From Aphis gossypii (lineage: Eukaryota > Arthropoda > Insecta > Hemiptera > Aphididae): 64,000 nucleotides of DNA. The notes beneath the pieces are model-generated. The model did not search any database. It had not been told where the DNA came from and was given only the letters and a program-made list of their open reading frames with translations. The stretch's first letter is position 1. The number at the start of each line of letters is the position of its first letter. The stretch covers positions 18,498,695-18,562,694 of the forward strand of contig NC_065533.1 in assembly GCF_020184175.1 (NCBI RefSeq). The letters are read 5' to 3'. This document shows, one piece after another, positions 37,301 through 49,800 of this stretch. The position numbers were made by a program, and so were the translations under genes.

Positions 37301-40300
37301 AAAAAAAAAATACATGAAACTATGAAAGTATCTGTAGACTGTAATTGTTGATTGTAGACTAGTAAAGGGATGACATTATATTATACAGGTATTATATTAT
37401 TATGTCACAAACATTTTTTCCATAAAACATTCATGCCAACATTAAAAACCACTTATTATATGTACGTGTACAAGGAATGACGATTTTACTTCTTAACATT
37501 CGTTAACCCATATCTCGCTAATGTACAGTTACATTCGTAACGTAACTTATTTGTGATGAGATCGTGTAGGAGTAGAAATTGAACATAATACATAAACATA
37601 TAAAAGTTACGCAATAATAACTGCCGCAAAACAGTCGTTGATCGATTGCCTTTGCTTTTAAACCTGGCAACAAATATCATATTTAAATCAAAACAAAAGT
37701 AAACATGTGCATAATTATTTGATCTACCGCAGCTGCTGCTGTATGTATAATATAAAAATTAGGAATAAACTTTTTCTTTTTATATAGTTAGATGATTGCT
37801 CGCCCACATACATTACATGCTAATTTCCTACTAACGATTTGTTATTTTCTCAAATAATGTATTATTCGACATAGGTATCATAACATAACATGTAGGTACC
37901 TAATGTTTAAAGTAATATACCAAATCAAGAAGTAAGCCGAAATAAATAGCCGTATACGTAAACTAAACCTGTTAGATATTATACTTATTAGTAATTTCTA
38001 TGAAACTGAAAAAAAACTGAAATTAATAATTTAATAGACAATTATAAAACGAAAATAAACAATATTAGGTAAATTAATCGATGAAAATTGAGCTTACAAA
38101 ACTAAAATTATTAAGATAACATGTAAATAACAATAATCCATCAGTTATAATTAGGTATTAATAAATATTTGTCTGCCTATCTATAAGTAGGTATATTTTA
38201 TTATACCAAATCTGTATTATCTGTATTATAACATTTGGCAACTTTATTATTTATATATGATGTGTTTGATATTTACCTAAGTACAATACACTCATATAAG
38301 TATTTTATTTTTTTATTTTAATATAATAATATTATAAACTATAGGTTTTTAAAAGTAAGTCATTAAGAGTAGATTCAATACCTAAGTACTTTATTTTTAA
38401 CAGATATAGGCTCACAAAATTATTGCACCGGGATAATATCAGTTTAACAATTATTATTGGTTATGTACTTATGTAGGTACATATATAGATAATAGTAATA
38501 AGTCAAATATTATTTGTTTAAACTTAAGAATACTTGTGAGTATTAATTATTAGTTGTACTTTAGCCCACATTCAAACATACTACCAGATCTAAAAATACG
38601 TGATTTTTTTTTTTAATAAACCTTTATACTTTGTAAATTTAACATTTCTTATCCTTGAACTATGAGATGAGCTCAATGCAACTAGGAAAATATTTATTTT
38701 AATAAAAATAAACGTTGTCTAATTTTTTATATAAATAGATAACCCTCAAAAAAAAGTTTCAATTCCGAGTTCTGAGTAATGGTTGCTATTAGACAGTAAT
38801 TTAAAAATCATCTTCAAAATGTATTAAAATAATTTTAAATGTTGTTATCCTAGCATTTAGAACTTACCTTGAAAGCGTAATATTTCAATTGAAGAATGAA
38901 ACTATAATGTACTCCGCCTCTACATAGTTATGGTCATGAGTAACCAGTACCAACAACTACCAACTATAGTAATTTGTCTAGACATCTCTGATTCATAATT
39001 ATATTGAAATCTCTGAAATCTCCGAATATTATATAAATAATGAATTAAAAACGAAATAATGTAAATAAAAATGTAGTTATTGACATACATAAATAAAAAA
39101 AAATATTCAATTAAAACCCGTTGGGTCTATACCGATTATTTAGCATTCCCAAACAAAATATGTACACGTTGTGCCTAATAATAAGTTAATTACAAATAAA
39201 TAAAGTTTGGCAATAATGAACATTTCAGGTCACACCCAATGTCGGCTATGAACGGTCACGAAACGCACGAAAAACTATTAATTTTTTTTTATATCGAAAG
39301 ACGAACATCGTGTTATTTCGGCGGCGAAATTCAGCCAGACAAGGTTTTATCGTGCTTAATTTGCTTAATTTGAACAAATATAAACTCGTACCTTTGGCGA
39401 ATAATAATGTTATCATGTTAGGGTTGCGTCATCTGTATGTTTAGAGTCGAAATTCGAAATTATAATTATATTTTATTATCGACGTTCGCATCGGAAGCCT
39501 AAGGGATAACGATTTACCGCGAAAAGAAAAACAATAGACACCGAAGTAGTTCGCTGGATCGGTCGGTGATTTTGCTGTTCGCCCCGTGGAAACGATACAT
39601 CACAGTAATACTCTTATAATACCTTTATCGTATAGCTCTTAGCTCTCCTACGTCATCGGAACGCACTGGCATCGAAATAATAATACGGATCGAGGCTGCT
39701 GCGTAACACTTGTCGACACGATAATATCGATTATAATATTATTATTTCATGTATAATCACGCATAATATGACCATTATTTTTGTATTTTCAATATAGCCC
39801 CGTAAAACGGTATTTATATATAATATACATATATTAAACTACAAGACCGATGGCGTGCTTATAAGTAATAATTTCATTTGGTCGGCACTTTACCGTTGAT
39901 TCAATACACTTAACATAATGGACATAATAAGCACACATTTAATCGCAATATTTTTACCTTCAGCGCACGGCGCGTTGACGTTTACCCATATTTATTTTCT
40001 GGAGTATTTATCATTATTATTATTATATGAATCATGCTCCACGAAGTACACATGTAATTTTACTCCAAGTCCATACGTAACATCGCGGCGTGTTTCCGTT
40101 GCGATAAATAACCAATCGTTACTAGGAAGATCACGACGCTGCCTCCGGTAATGACACTTGACCTCAGTTTAGTATCGTAGTTGCATGGAGCAATATTACA
40201 TCATTGGAATCAGACGATGAATGGGGCTGATTATATAGATGAACTAACCCAGTGCCATCTCGGTCGTTTTTTTTTTTTTTTTTGTACAACCTAGATCTTA

Positions 40301-40330
40301 CATCGTATGCTAATTTCAGTTGCACTCCGT
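34323..40330. other. AT-rich region upstream of the cuticle gene, no gene seen
   Basis: No coding region is supported between the palindrome and the cuticle-gene promoter. Composition becomes distinctly richer in G+C from about 39240 to 40330, with words such as cggcggcgaaattc, ggatcggtcggtg and gcgcacggcgcgttgac. This resembles an extended upstream regulatory region. Short open frames on both strands there overlap the promoter and show no protein features. Confidence 0.4.
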
Positions 40331-40337
40331 CGGCGAC

Positions 40338-40375
40338 TATATAAGACGTCCCGCTGCAATCAAAGTAAATCATTT
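40338..40375 (+). promoter_or_regulatory. TATA box and initiator of the cuticle protein gene
   Basis: TATATAAG at 40338-40345 is followed by TCATTT at 40370-40375, an exact match to the arthropod initiator TCAKTY, which puts the start at A 40372, 34 bases after the first T of the TATA box. The 5' leader to the ATG at 40508 would be 136 bases. Strong TATA promoters are common in cuticle genes expressed in pulses at moulting. Confidence 0.7.
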
Positions 40376-40507
40376 GTGATAGTGCCGTCGAACGGGAAAA
40401 ATACCAACTCCGTTGCTGTTTATAACTATTCCAGTGTGCGTATCTACCGTCTACTTCGTGTAAATTTTTTATACTTTTCACACTTTAATATTATCGACCA
40501 CACTACC

Positions 40508-43500
40508 ATGAGCCAACAAAAGGTAAGTGAAAAACACAATAATATTATTTATTTACCTGCTCAATACTATACGATTATATTAATACCTACTATAAGTACT
40601 GATTATATTACCTACTATATGATTTCTATGAGCATTTTTTATCATCACAACAATTATTTCTATACACGATTATAATTAATTAGACAATTCATTCGTGTTT
40701 ATATATTATTTTTTGCATTAAATTAATTAAAAATATAATATTATAATTAAATTGATACAATCTATAGTAAGCACCTATAATCTATTGAAATCTATTTTCA
40801 TTTTTTTAATATTTTGAAAACTTTTATTATTAAAATCTTTACGAATGATAAATACCTATCTAAATCTGTAGGTTTTTGGTGTCTAATTAGGTATAAGAAA
40901 TTATGATTTAAAACTGTTTAATTATTGAATCCAAAAAATAATAGTATGCATTCAAGTGTACTTACTAAACTAATTTGTACCTATAAAAACTATTATACGA
41001 TTAAATTTGTCCATAATAGTAGCGTATAATAATTTTTATAACGACCGTTGCCCACCTTTGAAAAATTAAAAATTACATTTTATAAGTATCCTTCTAGTCT
41101 AATACACTTGTGAGTTTTACTGTAAAGTACTTTATACAAATCTCGAATACATTTAGTTAAACTTATATGATATCGTATAACAATAAGAATTTAATATTTT
41201 TAATCTAATATTTTTTCAACCATTTGATGCATAAAAATTTAAAAGATGATGAAATATTTTGTAAAAATGTTTTCTATTGAACAAATAATTAATCTCCAGT
41301 GCATATTGCGTATTTTTTTTTTATATACATACTTGCATGACGTGTATTGTGTACTTGTGTGTACATAATATATACCTAATATATAAATATATTATACATA
41401 ATTTTAAAAGTATCAATTTAAATTATTATTAGTTATGATATTATGCATTAACGATTTACAATCGCACCATATTTATATTTTAAACATTGATCTTATATTT
41501 TTTGTTCAATTATTATCAATTTCATTATACATAGTGGTAAAATCGTAATTTTACAAATATCAATACTGCGATTTTTCTAATCTCGTGATAATGTATAAAT
41601 GCTTGTAATACGAACTATCATCATTCAATACCTACAATCTACTTTTTGTAATTTTAGCCTACAATAAATTTAATACTTTAATGCATAGGTATCTAATACG
41701 ACAATTTTAATATTTAAAGTTGTAGCATAGAAAGTAATAAAATTTTCTAATCTCTATATTGACTTTTTATTATAATACATGTATATTGTAATTTATAGGT
41801 ACTAATGGTAGTATTTGGTACAATATAAACATTATATAAGTATAAAAGCTTAGAACTTAGTTTTTATGTAAACTAAAGGAATCTGTTGAATATTATTCAA
41901 TACTATTTTTAGTATTTTCGTTTATTTGGTGGGTACCTACCTACACTATGTATATCCGTAGTTATTCATAATGTATATAATATATATCTTAATGATGTAG
42001 AATAAAGTATACTTCTCTTATTTTTCGTAACCATATATGAGTCAGTACATCTTCACTATTTTATGAAAACAAATTGTGACCTCTGATTCGTCATTCATTT
42101 GTCCTTACTCCTTATAATACAATATTATAATTTTTCTATAATTCACATACTTACAATAAAACAGTAAACACACAATAGGTACCCACACATGATTTCATTT
42201 TTACAATGCATTCTTTATAGGTACCCATTTAGTTTTTTCCCAATATTTCATACTTCCTGAAGAATATTGTAAATAAAATAAAAACTTAAGTTAAATAGAT
42301 TCATACTTTTTGTTGATATTTAAAATGCATACTATTATTAAATTTTCTTTCTATAATAATTATTTAGTAGGTATTTACATAAATTTAATTCAATCAAAAT
42401 GTTTATTGTCATTCAAAATGATTCTATTACTTTATATATTATTTAAGATTTAAGATATTTAGTTTACCCAAAATTGTGTGAATGAAATATCAATAAATTT
42501 AATAAGCTACAATATAATATAATACGATAAAATTTTAAAATTTTATCACTTTTATTTAACTGTAAGGCCGTGTATAATGTCTATCTAATTTTCATTATTG
42601 GTTTTAAAATAAATTTTAATCTGAACATTTCACAAGATATTAATAAGACAATGCACTAATAACTAGTATATTGTATTTATATATTTAAGTGATATGACGT
42701 ATAAAATATATGTATACATTTGTGTAGGTACCTACAAAACTAAAATATACAGTGCTTTCATTGATCTTTTGTATTTTTAGGCCGTTGTTATTCTTCTTTT
42801 GAATGTGTTTTTAACATCATTCGTCTGTGCCCAATACGGTAGTCCCGTTGGCAACAGCAACCCTGGATATGGTGGTACAGGCTCAAGTGCTGTACCATCA
42901 GGAGATTATGGACACAAAGGCCAAAATCCCATTGGAGGAGGTAGCGGATCAGATGGAAATTCAGAGGTAAGTTTTATGTTTATATCTTTTATGCATATTT
43001 TATTTTTAACACAAACCATATCTTCACAATAAGTCGTTACTATTGGCATAACTAATCATAACTTTACATAATGCAAATAAATTTCATAACAAAATATTAA
43101 TATGTACCCACGTCAATATAGGTATTGTTATAATATGGTAGTTAACTATAAACAATGGTGTCACTGTCAGCCGTCTAGTATCGGATATTTCATATTATAT
43201 GAGTAGGAATATTTTCAATTGAATTAATTATAGCATTGTATCTTGGTATAATTATATAGTTTTTAAATGGCGAAATTACTTAAAACTGTTGATTACCATA
43301 AGTCATTGAAACCAATAAATACTCCTACAAAGATTCTGGTTTTTCCTTTTCTTTAAAATGCATAATTTTACGAAATTAATTTATAATGTTCTATACACAG
43401 CAATAAATTGTACACTTGTACGAGTTGTACAGTATGTATTTATTAGAGATCCATATAAATATTGTTACTTATCAATTATTATTTAAAAGTATGTATTTTT

Positions 43501-45046
43501 TCTATTCTTGTTAGTTATAATGTCTTGTAATCATACAGTGAAGATGATAATTATTATTAGCGTCACAATACGACTATAAAGATAATATTATATTAATCGT
43601 AAAATAATATGACGTTATAAATTAGGATGTTTTAACTTACTATCTCCATACTTAAACAAAACTGCACAGTATTAAAATGAATTTATTCAATCATCGGAAA
43701 ATCAGTGTTGTTAATTATCGGTGTTTATAATTATCAGAGATACCCTATACAAATTATATTTGACTTAAAATGGAATAACAATAATAAAGGGCGCGATAAC
43801 AATTGAATGACTGTGATATGTCACAACTCGAAAATTACCAAATCATTTTATTTTTTAGTACCTACCTATGGCCCGTGAAAATAATAGAAAACTATAAACA
43901 TAATAAATCTTATAAGTGTTAACCCGTATTTTAAAACGACATTAGCACATTAAGCTATCGTGTTTAATGTGTACTTTTTTCTTTTTCTTTTTTAGCAACT
44001 GTTTTGTAAGACCTGTATAGTTAACGTTGCCGTAGGTAGGTCTCACCTGTAAAATTAATACCCGGCACATGTTCGCCTAAATATTTTAATGACTTATTTT
44101 CTTGCCTACCGCTCTTTTAATAATTACGTCTATTATTATTAAGTTAAACAATCGTCTATTAACTTTATAAATTACCCCATCATCATTTGTAGAAAATGGG
44201 CTAATGTAATAATATGAATTATACAATATTTTAGTCGAACGGTACGGTTATGATTCTAATCTAATGTTGCCCGAGTAACAGTGACAAACGAATCAATTTA
44301 AAGTTAAAAATCCAAATTTAGACACTGCAGGTTCTACTAATATAACTGTTGTACTAATAACCACCTATAAATACGTAAATACATTACGGGTATATATAGG
44401 CGATACCTATATTGACATTAATGGTAACATATAGTTACAATAGTGACTATAATGTTAGATATAAATTTATATTATAAATAATTACATTAACTGAGTGTTT
44501 TTATTTGCATTAATGTAGCCCGAGCCGTTCAACTTCGCTTATCAAGTAAAAGATGCACCCACCAACACAGACTTTAAGCACGAAGCAAACAGTGATGGCA
44601 AACGTGTGACCGGAGCGTACAGCGTACTTTTGCCTGACGGACGTAATCAAATAGTGACCTACACAGCCGACGAAAATGGATACAACGCCAAGGTCAACTA
44701 CGAAGGTGAAGCAAAACCACAACCAGCTCAACCCGGCAGCCAAGGAGGTTATCCATCCGCACCAGGTTTCCCATCTGCTGCTCCTAGTTATCCTTCTGCT
44801 GCCCCGGGTTATCCGTCCGCATCGGGTTTCCCTTCTGCTGCTCCTAGTTATCCTTCTGCTGCCCCTAGTTATCCATCTTCTGCCCCTGGTGGTTATCCAT
44901 CTTCTGCCCCTGGTGGTTATCCATCTGCTGCCCCTGGTGGCTATCCATCTGCTGCCCCTGGTGGTTATCCTTCATCTGCCCCGAGTTACCCATCCGGTGT
45001 TAAGGGATCGTACGCCGCACCTCAACCCAAAAACGGAGGATATTAA
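40508..45046 (+). CDS. Pro-resilin-like RR-type cuticle protein
   Basis: Three exons join in phase 0: 40508-40522 (MSQQK, donor GTAAGT), 42781-42966 (acceptor TTTTTAG, donor GTAAGT) and 44519-45046 (acceptor AATGTAG, stop TAA). The protein has 242 residues. Residues 1-22 are a signal peptide (hydrophobic VVILLLNVFL, cleavage after VCA). Residues 23-67 are Gly/Ser-rich. Residues 70-132 form a Rebers-Riddiford chitin-binding domain ending GAYSVLLPDGRNQIVTYTAD and NGYNAKVNYEGEA, closest to the pro-resilin/RR-2 type. The rest is a low-complexity tail of YPSAAP repeats ending in GGY. It is secreted by epidermis and binds chitin in elastic cuticle. A 5-residue first exon with the signal peptide finished in exon 2 is usual for insect cuticle genes. 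The final start and splice choices agree with all phases. Confidence 0.93.
44748..44997 (+). repeat. Coding repeats, YPS(S/A)AP tail of the cuticle protein
   Basis: About eleven units of 18-27 bases encode GYPSAP, GFPSAAPS, YPSAAPG and later GGYPSSAP / GGYPSAAP. The central GGTGGTTATCCATCTGCTGC-type units are almost identical at DNA level, so recent unit gain by slippage or unequal exchange is likely. Confidence 0.9.
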
Positions 45047-45050
45047 TAAA
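45045..45050 (+). terminator. Possible polyadenylation signal overlapping the stop codon
   Basis: AATAAA overlaps the TAA stop of the cuticle gene. If used, the 3' UTR would be extremely short; another AATAAA-like motif lies at about 45327 (actaataaaaata) and would give a more usual 3' UTR of about 300 bases. Which is used cannot be told from sequence. Confidence 0.35.
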
Positions 45051-46747
45051 TATATACCTCTGTAACGTTTATTATTACCTATGTTTATTTTGATGATTCA
45101 TTTTTTATATTTTAAGCGGTTTTATCGCCCTTGTACCTACTTATTATGTATTTACATTATTTTTATTTTTCAAAAATGGCCAAAATAAGCTATACACTAT
45201 ACAGTGGTCATCGGCCGAATTATAACGAACAAAATATATTAAATGCTACAAATTATTTATAGATGTATTCCGTATTTTGACTAAAAATAGTTACTTACTT
45301 TAAATTATTTTATTATTTTATAACTAATAAAAATATTGTTTTTTATAAAATGAGTGTAATACTGTTAATTGTTATCATATAATTATTATTATTATATTCA
45401 GATTTTCCAACATATTAAGTTCCTTACTTATCCTGGTAAAGCGATGTTTACATTCAACAAATAGCTCAACAACTTCTTAACATAATATATTATATTGTGT
45501 AATCATTATATTATTTTGAAATTGTATTTATAAAAACATTAATAAAATAAAACAATAATAATCGTATTGTATTATATAATGAACAATTATTTATTAAATT
45601 ATACTTAATAATCTATAAAACAAAAAAAAATTTAAAAAGTTATAACATATAGGAATAAATTCCCAAAAAAGTATATGTAGGTAGGTACCATCATATTGTG
45701 GTTATTGTTGCTGAATAATGAGATTATTATATCGATAAACGGTCTCGCGAGAAAGGTAGTACAAACTTACGAGTTATAAGTACCTACAGTATTTACAGTA
45801 GATTTACTAAATGTTCACAACACTCGTAGAAAAAAACTTTACTATGTCGTAACGTTTTTAATTTTTTTTTTTTTTTTTTGATATCGGAACTCAATATTTT
45901 TCAATAAACACATATGAAAAGGTGAATTTTTACTAATGAATAATTTAGATTGTTTTTAAGTTATTTAAAATTTAAAATATACATAAATTTCAAAAAAAAA
46001 AATTGTACTCAAAGGCACTGTGAATACTATCTTCGTAAGTTTATTTCGCGCAAGACCGCAGGAAAGACATGGATAAATAATTACTGGTGGTGTTGCGTTC
46101 TTGTGTGAGTATGTCAGCAGCGTTTTATAATATTTTATTTTCTCTCTGTGTTCAGCGTGAAACATAGATAATTTGAGCTTTGCTAGACCAGAATCTAAAC
46201 AAGAGATAATTTATCTATTAATGGTTATTAACTTATAAATTATAGTCCACGTTTTCTGTGTTTATACGTTGGCTTTTACATTTTTACGATATTTCTTTTT
46301 TTCTATGTTATAATGATCATTTTTAAATTATAATAGTTCACATGATCAATTATACGGGCACATGTTATATTCTTATACCTTTAAGTATAATAAACGTCTA
46401 TTAACTCCAATATTAAAGCTAATAACATAAGTTATAGGTACAAATTAATACTTTTGAATATTATTATGTGATATAATATCAATGATTTTATTGGTTAAAC
46501 ATATTGAATTTAATTTGTACTTTAGAGAGGTTAAATTTTTCAGTATTTTTCAAAATAATTCTGAAATGAGTATAAAAATAAAAATAAACGATACATTTTA
46601 AATAAATCCAATTTTTAACAAAATTGTTTTTTTTTAAGTTATAAACTCAATATCAAATATCCAATAGTATGCTTAATTTTTTTATCAAATGTTTATATTG
46701 TCATTTTATATTTACATTTTAAATACTTAAAAATATTTCAACTCTTT
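45051..46747. other. 3' flank of the cuticle gene, no gene
   Basis: AT-rich with several AATAAA motifs (45327, 45540-45560) suited to 3' end formation. The open frames on the minus strand near 46000 are short and featureless. Confidence 0.4.
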
Positions 46748-46754
46748 TTAAGCT

Positions 46755-46870
46755 ATTCATATCGGTGCACCGTGACTGCGCATGCATCATGGCCATTTTG
46801 AAATATATCACCTCAACTCCGCATGCTAGGTTTTTTTTAACACTGTAACTCCGTACGTAATTTTTTTTAT
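46755..46870 (-). repeat. Island of 'cggagttacggtgc' words, related to 48990-49110
   Basis: Reverse-complement words such as gcatgcggagttgagg, gtacggagttacagtg and gcagtcacggtgcacc are the same type as those in the plus-strand cluster at 48995-49110 (tgcggagttacggtgcgttc). An inverted copy of one dispersed element is likely. Confidence 0.5.
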
Positions 46871-46947
46871 TGTTTAAATACAAAATACGATACATGTTAT
46901 TAAAGTTAAATAAAAATAATATCAGACTGCAGATAACACTAACTATT

Positions 46948-47075
46948 TATCTAATAAAAATAATAATAATTAATGCATACAACAAAAAACCGTAATTGTC
47001 GGTATAAAATGTATCTAATAAAAATAATAATAATTAATGTATACAACAAAAAATCGTCATTGTTAAATTAAAATA
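46948..47075. repeat. Two-unit tandem duplication, 64 bp period
   Basis: The unit tatctaataaaaataataat then aattaatgcatacaacaaaa and cgtaattgtcggtataaaatg is repeated from 47012 with only a few changes (atgtatac, aaatcgtcattg). Confidence 0.85.
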
Positions 47076-47410
47076 GTGTAATAGGGTATAAATTAAATAT
47101 AATAAAATTATAATATAAGTTAAAATAAATAAAAATAAAATATTATCAAACGAAGCCAAACTCTTTACAAAACTATATCTATCTATTTGGTTGTTATTAT
47201 ATAATTCGATTTTTTTTATTTATAAATTGTATATTATTTTTTTGTTTACTTCTAATTATTCTATACTTTCGTTATTGTTGGCAGAATTATTCTTATATAA
47301 GAATCCGTCTGCATAGCTTTTTTTTAATGAATACAGAAATATTTGGATATGCTGATGTGAATAAATCACCAAATTGTAATGATATATATTATGATATATC
47401 ATTATTTAAA

Positions 47411-47640
47411 TTTAAGAAAATTAAATAAAAATATTATCCTTACAACTGCACATACATAAATTAATAAAAACATAATAATTATTGATTTTAGATTTAAGAA
47501 AATTAAATAGAATATTATTTGTACATCAGCACAAACATTTATTAATATATGATAACTATTATTGATTAAGTTTTTTTAAAATTAAGAAAATTAATAATCT
47601 TTGAAGCTGTACAAACATAAATTATTATAACAATAGCAAT
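47411..47640. repeat. Three degenerate tandem units, 82-88 bp period
   Basis: Each unit begins tttaagaaaattaa (47411, 47493, 47581), continues with an aatattatt / aatctt segment, then a tacaactgcacatacataaa-type segment (acatcagcacaaacattta; gctgtacaaacataaatta), and the first two end in attattgatt. Divergence suggests an old array. Confidence 0.7.
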
Positions 47641-47710
47641 ACGCCAATACACGAATGATTAATGCCGCTATCTGTAAATTCATGTACAAAGGCGGCATAT
47701 TATTAACGTC

Positions 47711-47748
47711 TATAAAAAGGGCTACGACAGTCAACACGACACTCAGTC
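47711..47748 (+). promoter_or_regulatory. TATA box and initiator of an unidentified plus-strand transcript
   Basis: TATAAAAAGG at 47711-47720 is followed by TCAGTC at 47743-47748, an exact match to arthropod TCAKTY, with the predicted start A at 47745. The TATA-to-start distance of 34 is the same as in the cuticle gene promoter. The flanking sequence is GC-richer than the surroundings. Confidence 0.55.
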
Positions 47749-47955
47749 ACTCATCTAACACTTCCTCAATAAATATTCCATTTTTCTGTTGATTTTTATA
47801 AATGTAATAAATGTAATTTTCTGTAACTCTATCTTTCGAATTTCGATTTGTTTATTATAATATTTCAATATACCTTTTTCTCTTCTGATTATTTAATATC
47901 TACTACACCTAACAACCTAACGAGATACAGCTGATGACCATAAGTTGTTCGAAAG
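47745..47955 (+). other. Putative first exon downstream of the 47711 promoter
   Basis: From the predicted start a leader of about 190 bases leads to ATG at 47934 (MTISCSK) and then a strong donor, AAAG|GTAAGT, at 47955/47956, leaving phase 1. This is the layout of many insect secreted-protein genes, where exon 1 has only a few codons. I could not find a convincing following exon between 47960 and 52000, so the gene may continue with an exon I cannot recognise, or be non-coding. Confidence 0.35.
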
Positions 47956-48989
47956 GTAAGTAAAAAATATACATAGGTAATAAATATCTTCTATACATTA
48001 CCACTTCTTAAAAAGGAAAGACTCTCGTACCCATCCCCCATTTTATATCTCATAAAGTGATGAGTTGAAGATACATAACTGAAGAAACAAATATTTAAAT
48101 ACAATCCTATACTTTAACTTTACTTTATATCATATTTTTAATTTTTTTCCCCCTCAAATGGCTAGATATGTATCTTTATTTTTATTTGGAAGCAAATAGA
48201 ACACAACTAGTACAAATACTCCATTACGATATGCATAAATACTGAATAATTGATGAAAACATTTCGTACAGTATTTAAATGTACCATCGACATATAAGGT
48301 CTGAAAATCACATATAAAATTTTAATTTTAATCGCGTAAAAATATAATTATATGAATTCTAATGGGTCATTAATTATAATAAAATATTTGTCTTTAACTG
48401 TTTTTGGTTTAGTATTATTTATATATTCATTTACTTCAGAAATTGATTTTGATAACTTCGGTAAATTTCGTATGCGTTCACGAGAAATGCTTTCTCTTAT
48501 TAATTTCGTGTCTATACATGTTTAAGTTGACGCTGCTACTACCTTATAGTAGCTATTTTAAGTTTTATTAACTTTTGAAGGACGATTAGTGATATAATCA
48601 AGTCCCTTTCGTTTTATACCTTTTCAAATTGTTTGTCGAACAATAATATTGGTGTCGATATTTTCGTGTTCATGTGTAACCTGATTCTCGCGAAAAATTA
48701 TTATTAACGCCAATTGTGTATAATTTTTTCGTTGACTATAAATAAAACTTATTTCGTTTACCATTTTTAAATAAAACTTTATAAAATAAATTTGTAATCT
48801 AAACCTTATAGAGATGATGATAGACAACTGATCAGTATTCAGTGATTACTGTCAATTCGTTGAGTTACAAAGACATGGGAAATTAATCGGTACACAATAA
48901 TGATAAGATATTGCTTTGCAGATATAACAGTTTAATTTCAACATGGTTTTACGCAGATATTGGCATGGGAACTTTTGGTGTTAAAAATA

Positions 48990-49200
48990 TTTTTAGAATG
49001 CGGAGTTACGGTGCGTTCATTTTTTCGATCGTGCGGAAATACGGTGCATGCTGAGCTACGGATTCATAAAATATTTTTATTCGTGCGGAGCTATAGTGCG
49101 TCCAAAGCTGCTTCGTCTGTGATGCGCCCTAATATTATACGTATGGTCGTATATGAAGACGTGATATCGTTCATATCATTTTTATGACTTTCGTCAGACA
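48990..49200 (+). repeat. Cluster of 'gcggagttacggtgc' words joined to R2 repeat copy 2
   Basis: Degenerate words gcggagttacggtgcgttca (49001), gcggaaatacggtgcatgct (49033) and gcggagctatagtgcgtcca (49085) occur in a row. They lead directly into the R2 segment gctgcttcgtctgtgatgcg, ccctaatattatacgtat, gtgatatcgt, shared with 21530-21645. The 75-codon frame here is part of the repeat, not a gene. Confidence 0.6.
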
Positions 49201-49619
49201 ACATAATAACATATTAATTAAACAGGAAATTATTTCATTATAGCATCATGGACGATGAAGTTATGTTAAGTGAAAAAAATAAAAGCATATTTTTACCATA
49301 ATTAAATCTTTATATGCTGTGTGGGAATGAGAAGGAAAAAGTTTTTTAATTTTTTTAATTTTACGGAACTCAGTATTAAAACATGGGCTCAATAAGTATT
49401 ATACATAAAATTTCACGGGACTTATATATTTTAAGTTATACACTTATTAACACTTATAAGTGCATATTATATGTTGTATTGGGACTCAGTTCGTATGCAG
49501 CCAAAAAATTATTCACTAGGTAAAAATGTTTGAAAATCTAATACTAAAACTAGATCTTAAATAATTTGTTCTTAAATCTGCTTACAAATTATAAAATAGA
49601 TAAGTACATTCTTTTTCCG

Positions 49620-49800
49620 TACGTTTGTATAGTTCAAAATTTCAAATGTTCACAAAATTCGTCAAAATCATGAAAATTTACAAACTACAAGTATTTCGTA
49701 ATAAAAAAATGTAATACATAGTTCCTCATAAGTTAATTTAAACTGCTTAAAGTGGAACTAAAACATTTAAAAAAATATTCAACTAACCACAATTATTTTA
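49620..49800 (-). repeat. R1 repeat interior fragment, inverted
   Basis: The reverse complement contains the R1 landmark aacttatgaggaactatgta (compare aacttatgaggaactttgta at 6778) followed by AT-rich words similar to the long copy. Confidence 0.4.

Noticed and set aside
40164..40675. Open frames of 105 (minus) and 122 (plus) codons
   Set aside because: They overlap the TATA box, leader and first intron of the cuticle gene, and the peptides show no domain or plausible composition.
44606..45065. Separate open frames of 146 and 129 codons over the cuticle exon
   Set aside because: The first is the in-frame part of exon 3 of the cuticle gene starting at an internal codon; the second is a frame-shifted shadow of the repeat region.
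48960..49187. 75-codon open frame
   Set aside because: It lies entirely in a dispersed repeat whose second copy at 21.5 kb does not preserve the frame.
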